From CAYRPN01 sp964426135 (GTDB taxonomy: Bacteria > Planctomycetota > Phycisphaerae > Phycisphaerales > Phycisphaeraceae): DNA of 18,693 bases. Where the stretch lies: positions 1 to 18,693 of the forward strand of contig CAYRPN010000116.1 in NCBI GenBank assembly GCA_964426135.1. Direction: 5' to 3'. Below, piece after piece: positions 16,080 to 18,693 of the stretch; positions within the stretch are counted from its first letter, which is position 1; every line of letters starts with the position of its first letter. The notes beneath the pieces were generated by a model, which had not been told where the DNA came from, searched no databases, and saw nothing but the letters and a program-made list of their open reading frames with translations. The translations under genes were made by a program, and so were the position numbers.

Positions 16080-16136
16080 AAATTAGCACGTGCCATTGGA
16101 CGATAGTGGACAAAGTGTATACTTTTCGGGACAGTC
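16080..16136 (-). promoter_or_regulatory. Putative AraC-type operator and promoter, site A
   Basis: Minus strand: TGTCCCGAAAAGT, a second TGTCC exactly 21 bp after the first (plus-strand GACA cores at 16130-16133 and 16109-16112), 22 bases, then TAATTT (16085-16080). It lies in the 283-base divergent region between the LamG gene and the regulator, and shares its layout with sites B and C. The expected leader of the LamG transcript is about 75 bases. Confidence 0.62.
16096..16123 (+). promoter_or_regulatory. Possible sigma-70-type promoter of the regulator gene
   Basis: TTGGAC (16096-16101), 16 bases, TATACT (16118-16123) on the plus strand, about 155 bases before the regulator start. The -10 hexamer sits inside operator A, so a bound regulator could block its own transcription. 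This is a pattern match only. Confidence 0.4.
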
Positions 16137-16281
16137 CTGAAGACGACAGATCGGTGCGCCGCCCTCTGCAAATGAAGGGGGAACATGACGATGTGCCGAT
16201 GGGACGAACCCTTTCTGGACTTTGATCTCACGAACTGGGACATTGCACCGCGGTAACGTCACGCATTGACAGGAACAAGCC

Positions 16282-17463
16282 ATGAACAGAAAGCGACGCG
16301 TGGCGATGGTGATCGACCTCGGTTGGCACGTGGTGAGACATCATCACGTCTTCGCGGGGATCCACCGCTATGCCCGGGAGAAAGGCAACTGGGATTACTC
16401 GATCACGCCGCACGCCGAGTTGCTGCTGAGCAAGCACCATCAGGGCAGGAAGCTTGACGGGATCGTTGCCCGCGCGACGCCCAGTCTGGCGAAACTGGCG
16501 CAGAAAGCCGGCGTGCCGGTGGTGAATGTGTGGCTCAGTTCGCCGGTGGTCGGCTTGCCGACGGTGGTTCACGACGCCGAGCAGTCGGGTCGCATGGCGG
16601 CGCAGCATTTGATGGCCCGCGGGTTCCGCAACTTCGGTTATCTGGGGACGCGAAACGAACGAGGCACGCGGCTGCAACTGGAGGGCTTTCGTGCGGAGCT
16701 GTCTGAAGCGGGCTTCAGTTCCAGCGAGTGCTGGGTAGCCGGTAACTACGCGGCCACCAGCGCCACCTGGCACAGCTTCCAGGCGGCGCTGGACCGCTGG
16801 ATGGATCAGTGGGAGCCGCCCATGGGGGTCTTCACCGCTTACGACCTGCTGGCTCGCTACCTGGCGGAGGCGTGCCACCAGCGCGATCTGAAAGTGCCGC
16901 ACGATGTGGCGCTCGTCGGGTCTTACAACGAAGCGGTCATCTGCAATACGCCCGAGCCTTCACTCTCCAGCATCGAGTTCCGCTTCGACCGCATCGGTTA
17001 CGAAGCCGCCAAGCTCCTCGACAAGCTCATGGACGGCGGCAAGGCGCCGGCGCTGCCGATCCGGCTGCCGCCTGTGGAACTCGTGGCCCGGCAGAGCAGC
17101 GACGCTTTCGTCGTGACGAATCCCCTGGTGGCGCGGGCCCTGCGGTACATCGCCGAGCACGCTCATGAAGACATCGATGTGGACGACGTGGCCCATCACG
17201 TGATGACGACGAGGCGGTCCCTGGCCCGGTACTTCCAGGCGTCGCTGCGACGGACGGTTGCCGACACGATCACCACGATGCGGCTGGACCGCGTCAAGCG
17301 CGAGATGGCCGACGAGGAATTGCCGCTGAAAACCCTGGCGGCGCGCTGTGGGTTCCGCGATGCGATTCACCTGTGCCGCGTCTTTCAGCGCATCGAGGGC
17401 ATGACGCCCAGCGAGTACCGCAAACTGCGAAACGCCCGGTCGATCGGTAGTGGCTCTGTCTGA
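16282..17463 (+). CDS. XylR-type AraC-family regulator with LacI-like sugar-sensing half
   Basis: A 393-aa transcription factor. Residues about 5-272 form a periplasmic-binding-protein-like (LacI/GalR-type) sensor: VAMVIDLGWHVVRHHHVFAGIHRYA, then VVHDAEQSGRMAAQHLMARGFRNFGYLG, PHDVALVGSYNEAVIC and SSIEFRFDRIGYEAAKLL. Residues 281-383 are an AraC-type double helix-turn-helix ending in CGFRDAIHLCRVFQRIEGMTPSEYR. E. coli XylR has this architecture and activates sugar genes by binding direct repeats; the ligand here is unknown. AGGAAC lies about 7 bases before the ATG. It is divergent from the LamG gene and likely controls it. The last five residues (GSGSV) and the stop codon come from a MITE-like insertion at 17446. 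Without that insertion the protein would end SIDPTREE at a TAA at 17602-17604. Confidence 0.92.
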   Translation: MNRKRRVAMVIDLGWHVVRHHHVFAGIHRYAREKGNWDYSITPHAELLLSKHHQGRKLDGIVARATPSLAKLAQKAGVPVVNVWLSSPVVGLPTVVHDAEQSGRMAAQHLMARGFRNFGYLGTRNERGTRLQLEGFRAELSEAGFSSSECWVAGNYAATSATWHSFQAALDRWMDQWEPPMGVFTAYDLLARYLAEACHQRDLKVPHDVALVGSYNEAVICNTPEPSLSSIEFRFDRIGYEAAKLLDKLMDGGKAPALPIRLPPVELVARQSSDAFVVTNPLVARALRYIAEHAHEDIDVDDVAHHVMTTRRSLARYFQASLRRTVADTITTMRLDRVKREMADEELPLKTLAARCGFRDAIHLCRVFQRIEGMTPSEYRKLRNARSIGSGSV

Positions 17464-17583
17464 AATGTTTGGGTGGCTGGGGTGGAGTCTTCGACACCCC
17501 GGCGCCTTGCCGCTTACTGGGCCGGGGTTTCGCGGACTCAACCCCAGCCACCCGGATTCAAACTGAGCCACTACCGGTCGATC
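17438..17583. mobile_element. MITE-like 130-bp insertion with 8-bp target duplication
   Basis: The element spans 17446-17575. Its ends are inverted: GGTAGTGGCTCTGTCTGAA at 17446-17464 matches the reverse complement of 17557-17575 at 17 of 19 bases. A second paired block (17471-17489 with 17535-17553) matches at 18 of 19, and an inner 8-bp block pairs 17496-17503 with 17521-17528. The whole element can fold into one long hairpin. Direct repeats of GGTCGATC flank it exactly at 17438-17445 and 17576-17583. It encodes no transposase and would need one supplied in trans. Confidence 0.85.
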
Positions 17584-17620
17584 GACCCGACGCGAGAGGA
17601 GTAACGGCTCCGGCCGCCCC

Positions 17621-18112
17621 ATGCCCGTCCCGGCTTTCCATGTCGTGCTCTTTCAACCGAGCATCCCGCCCAACACGGGGAACATCGGTCGGCAGTGCGT
17701 GGGCATGCGCGCGATGCTGCACCTGGTGGGGCCGCTGACGATCGATCTGGGAACGCAGGCGGTGCGCCGGGCCGGGCTGGACTACTGGGGCGACCTGATG
17801 CTTCAGGTGCATGAGACGCCCGAAGCGTTCCTTCACTGGCTCGGCGGGCGCGACCCGTGGATCGTGACCAAGTTCGGCGCCACTCGCTACGACCGTGCCG
17901 CGTATCAGCGCGACGAAGTGCTTATCTTCGGCAACGAAATCACCGGTCTGCCCGAGTCGTGGCGGCAGCGCTGGTCTCATCGCGCGATCCATGTGCCGAT
18001 CCTCGGGCCGGTGCGTTCCTACAACCTCGCGAACACGGCGGCCATCGTGATGAGCCAGTATTGCCTGGCGACGGGACTTTACGAACAGTTTCCCCACGAG
18101 TCGGCGGAGTAG
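17621..18112 (+). CDS. trmL: tRNA (cytidine/uridine-2'-O-)-methyltransferase TrmL
   Basis: A 163-aa SPOUT-class methyltransferase of normal TrmL length. TrmL 2'-O-methylates the wobble nucleotide 34 of certain tRNA-Leu using S-adenosylmethionine. The three SPOUT motifs are clear: IPPNTGNIGRQC (15-26), FGNEITGLPESW (103-114) and GPVRSYNLANTAAIV (129-143), the last two forming the knotted cofactor site. There is no good Shine-Dalgarno at the ATG; AGGAG lies about 19 bases upstream, overlapping the ancestral stop of the regulator gene. Before the MITE insertion the two genes would have been only 16 bases apart, so they may once have been cotranscribed. It is convergent with rpsP. Confidence 0.93.
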   Translation: MPVPAFHVVLFQPSIPPNTGNIGRQCVGMRAMLHLVGPLTIDLGTQAVRRAGLDYWGDLMLQVHETPEAFLHWLGGRDPWIVTKFGATRYDRAAYQRDEVLIFGNEITGLPESWRQRWSHRAIHVPILGPVRSYNLANTAAIVMSQYCLATGLYEQFPHESAE

Positions 18113-18129
18113 TTCGGGGCTTGGGTGTG

Positions 18130-18159
18130 CAAACAAAGAACCCCGACCGGAGTCGGGGT
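18130..18159 (-). terminator. Intrinsic terminator of rpsP, between convergent genes
   Basis: ACCCCGAC, loop of four bases, GTCGGGGT: a perfect 8-bp stem at 18140-18159. On the minus strand it is followed by TTCTTTGTTTG, which suits rpsP termination. On the plus strand it lies 28 bases after trmL and may also help end that transcript, although no T-tract follows on that side. Confidence 0.7.
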
Positions 18160-18274
18160 GTGGATGGGGTCTCTGGTTGCAACAAAAGATGATTGCTGCG
18201 GGATCGCCTTGGTGCGGATCGGCGCCCGGCGCGGCCACCGAGGTGCCCGCGGCGCGGCGAGGAACACCGGTGCA

Positions 18275-18544
18275 TCAGGCCACGGGCGTGCCGGGCTTGG
18301 CGTCGATGCCGGCGCGCTTCAGCAGGGTTTTGACCGTGCTGGTGGGCTGGGCGCCGACGCTCAGCCAGTACTTGACGCGGTCGGCGTTCACGACGATCTG
18401 CTTGCTCTCGTTCCGCTCGACGGGGTTGAACGTGCCGATCTCCTCGATGGTCTTGCCATCGCGGGGCGAGCGTTGATCCACCGCGGCAATGCGGTAGAAG
18501 GGACTGTGGGGCTTGCCGAACCGCTTGAGTCGAATGCGAACCAC
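18275..18544 (-). CDS. rpsP: 30S ribosomal protein S16
   Basis: An 89-aa protein with the complete bS16 signature: VRIRLKRFGKPHSPFYRIAAVDQRSPRDGK, EEIGTFNPV, then DRVKYWLSVGAQPTSTV and a C-terminal LLKRAGI. It is a small-subunit protein needed for 30S assembly. Translation starts at a GTG (18542-18544) with GGAG six bases upstream. It has its own promoter and terminator here. The genes that often follow rpsP (rimM, trmD, rplS) are absent downstream, since convergent trmL occupies that place. Confidence 0.97.
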   Translation of the reverse strand: MVRIRLKRFGKPHSPFYRIAAVDQRSPRDGKTIEEIGTFNPVERNESKQIVVNADRVKYWLSVGAQPTSTVKTLLKRAGIDAKPGTPVA

Positions 18545-18586
18545 GTGCGTCTCCGGTCGAAGTAGGGGAATTCAATCGAGCCGAGA

Positions 18587-18615
18587 AGTGTACCGGAAAC
18601 CGGCGGGGCGGGCAA
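18587..18615 (-). promoter_or_regulatory. Sigma-70-type promoter of rpsP
   Basis: On the minus strand TTGCCC (18615-18610), 17 bases, TACACT (18592-18587), giving a leader of roughly 35 bases to the GTG start. The -10 hexamer is identical to the one at site C. Confidence 0.6.
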
Positions 18616-18677
18616 ATGGGAGGGAATGTCGACTGTGGCCGGGTGTGCCAAATTTTCCGGGGGCTTGGTCCCCTCTC

Positions 18678-18693
18678 CCCCAGTCTGCTGGGG
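18678..18693. repeat. Short hairpin cut by the window edge
   Basis: CCCCAG, TCTG, CTGGGG forms a 6-bp stem at the very end of the window, upstream of rpsP. It may be longer outside the window; its role is unknown. Confidence 0.35.

Noticed and set aside
17469..17738. 89-aa plus-strand frame across the MITE into trmL
   Set aside because: It is out of frame with trmL and is made mostly of the MITE sequence and a shadow of trmL.

Overview
The window looks like a piece of a high-GC planctomycete chromosome, possibly Phycisphaerae-like (the class is a guess). The grounds are a DUF1549/DUF1553 - DUF1501 - PPC-repeat gene cluster, PEP-CTERM surface proteins, a XylR-type AraC regulator with a LacI-like sensor half, and many intergenic palindromes. 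Eleven protein genes are supported. I see no tRNA, rRNA, CRISPR array or intact transposase.

Left part (196-7740, all minus strand, read from right to left): a secreted DUF1549/DUF1553 protein with two heme-type Cys motifs, a Tat-exported DUF1501 protein, a secreted protein with two PPC-like beta domains, and an SMP-30/gluconolactonase-like propeller. Three gaps in or next to this cluster hold inverted repeats. A gene-free stretch of 926 bases (7741-8666) is packed with palindromes and a 9-bp tandem repeat.

Middle part (8667-15998, minus strand): four secreted proteins that look like carbohydrate-binding or carbohydrate-modifying surface factors. They are an FGE-like/beta-helix/discoidin fusion, a 740-aa PEP-CTERM beta-solenoid with autotransporter-type repeats, a sialate O-acetylesterase-like SGNH hydrolase, and a LamG-type PEP-CTERM protein. 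Diverging from the last is the XylR/AraC-type regulator (16282-17463, plus).

The main discovery candidate is a shared promoter architecture upstream of three of these secreted genes. Each has two TGTC(C) half-sites exactly 21 bp apart, a conserved TGTCC[CT][GT]AAA[AC]GT first half, and a TAnnnT -10-like hexamer exactly 22 bp after the second half-site. The 21-bp direct-repeat phase is what AraC-family dimers bind, and the adjacent regulator is the obvious candidate. With two intrinsic terminators this defines separate units of one putative surface-glycan regulon; the esterase is probably reached by readthrough from the LamG unit.

Right part: a 130-bp MITE-like element with near-perfect terminal inverted repeats and an 8-bp target duplication sits in the 3' end of the regulator gene and supplies its present stop codon. 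Removing it in silico restores another in-frame stop. After it come trmL (plus) and, convergent, rpsP (minus) with its own promoter and terminator.
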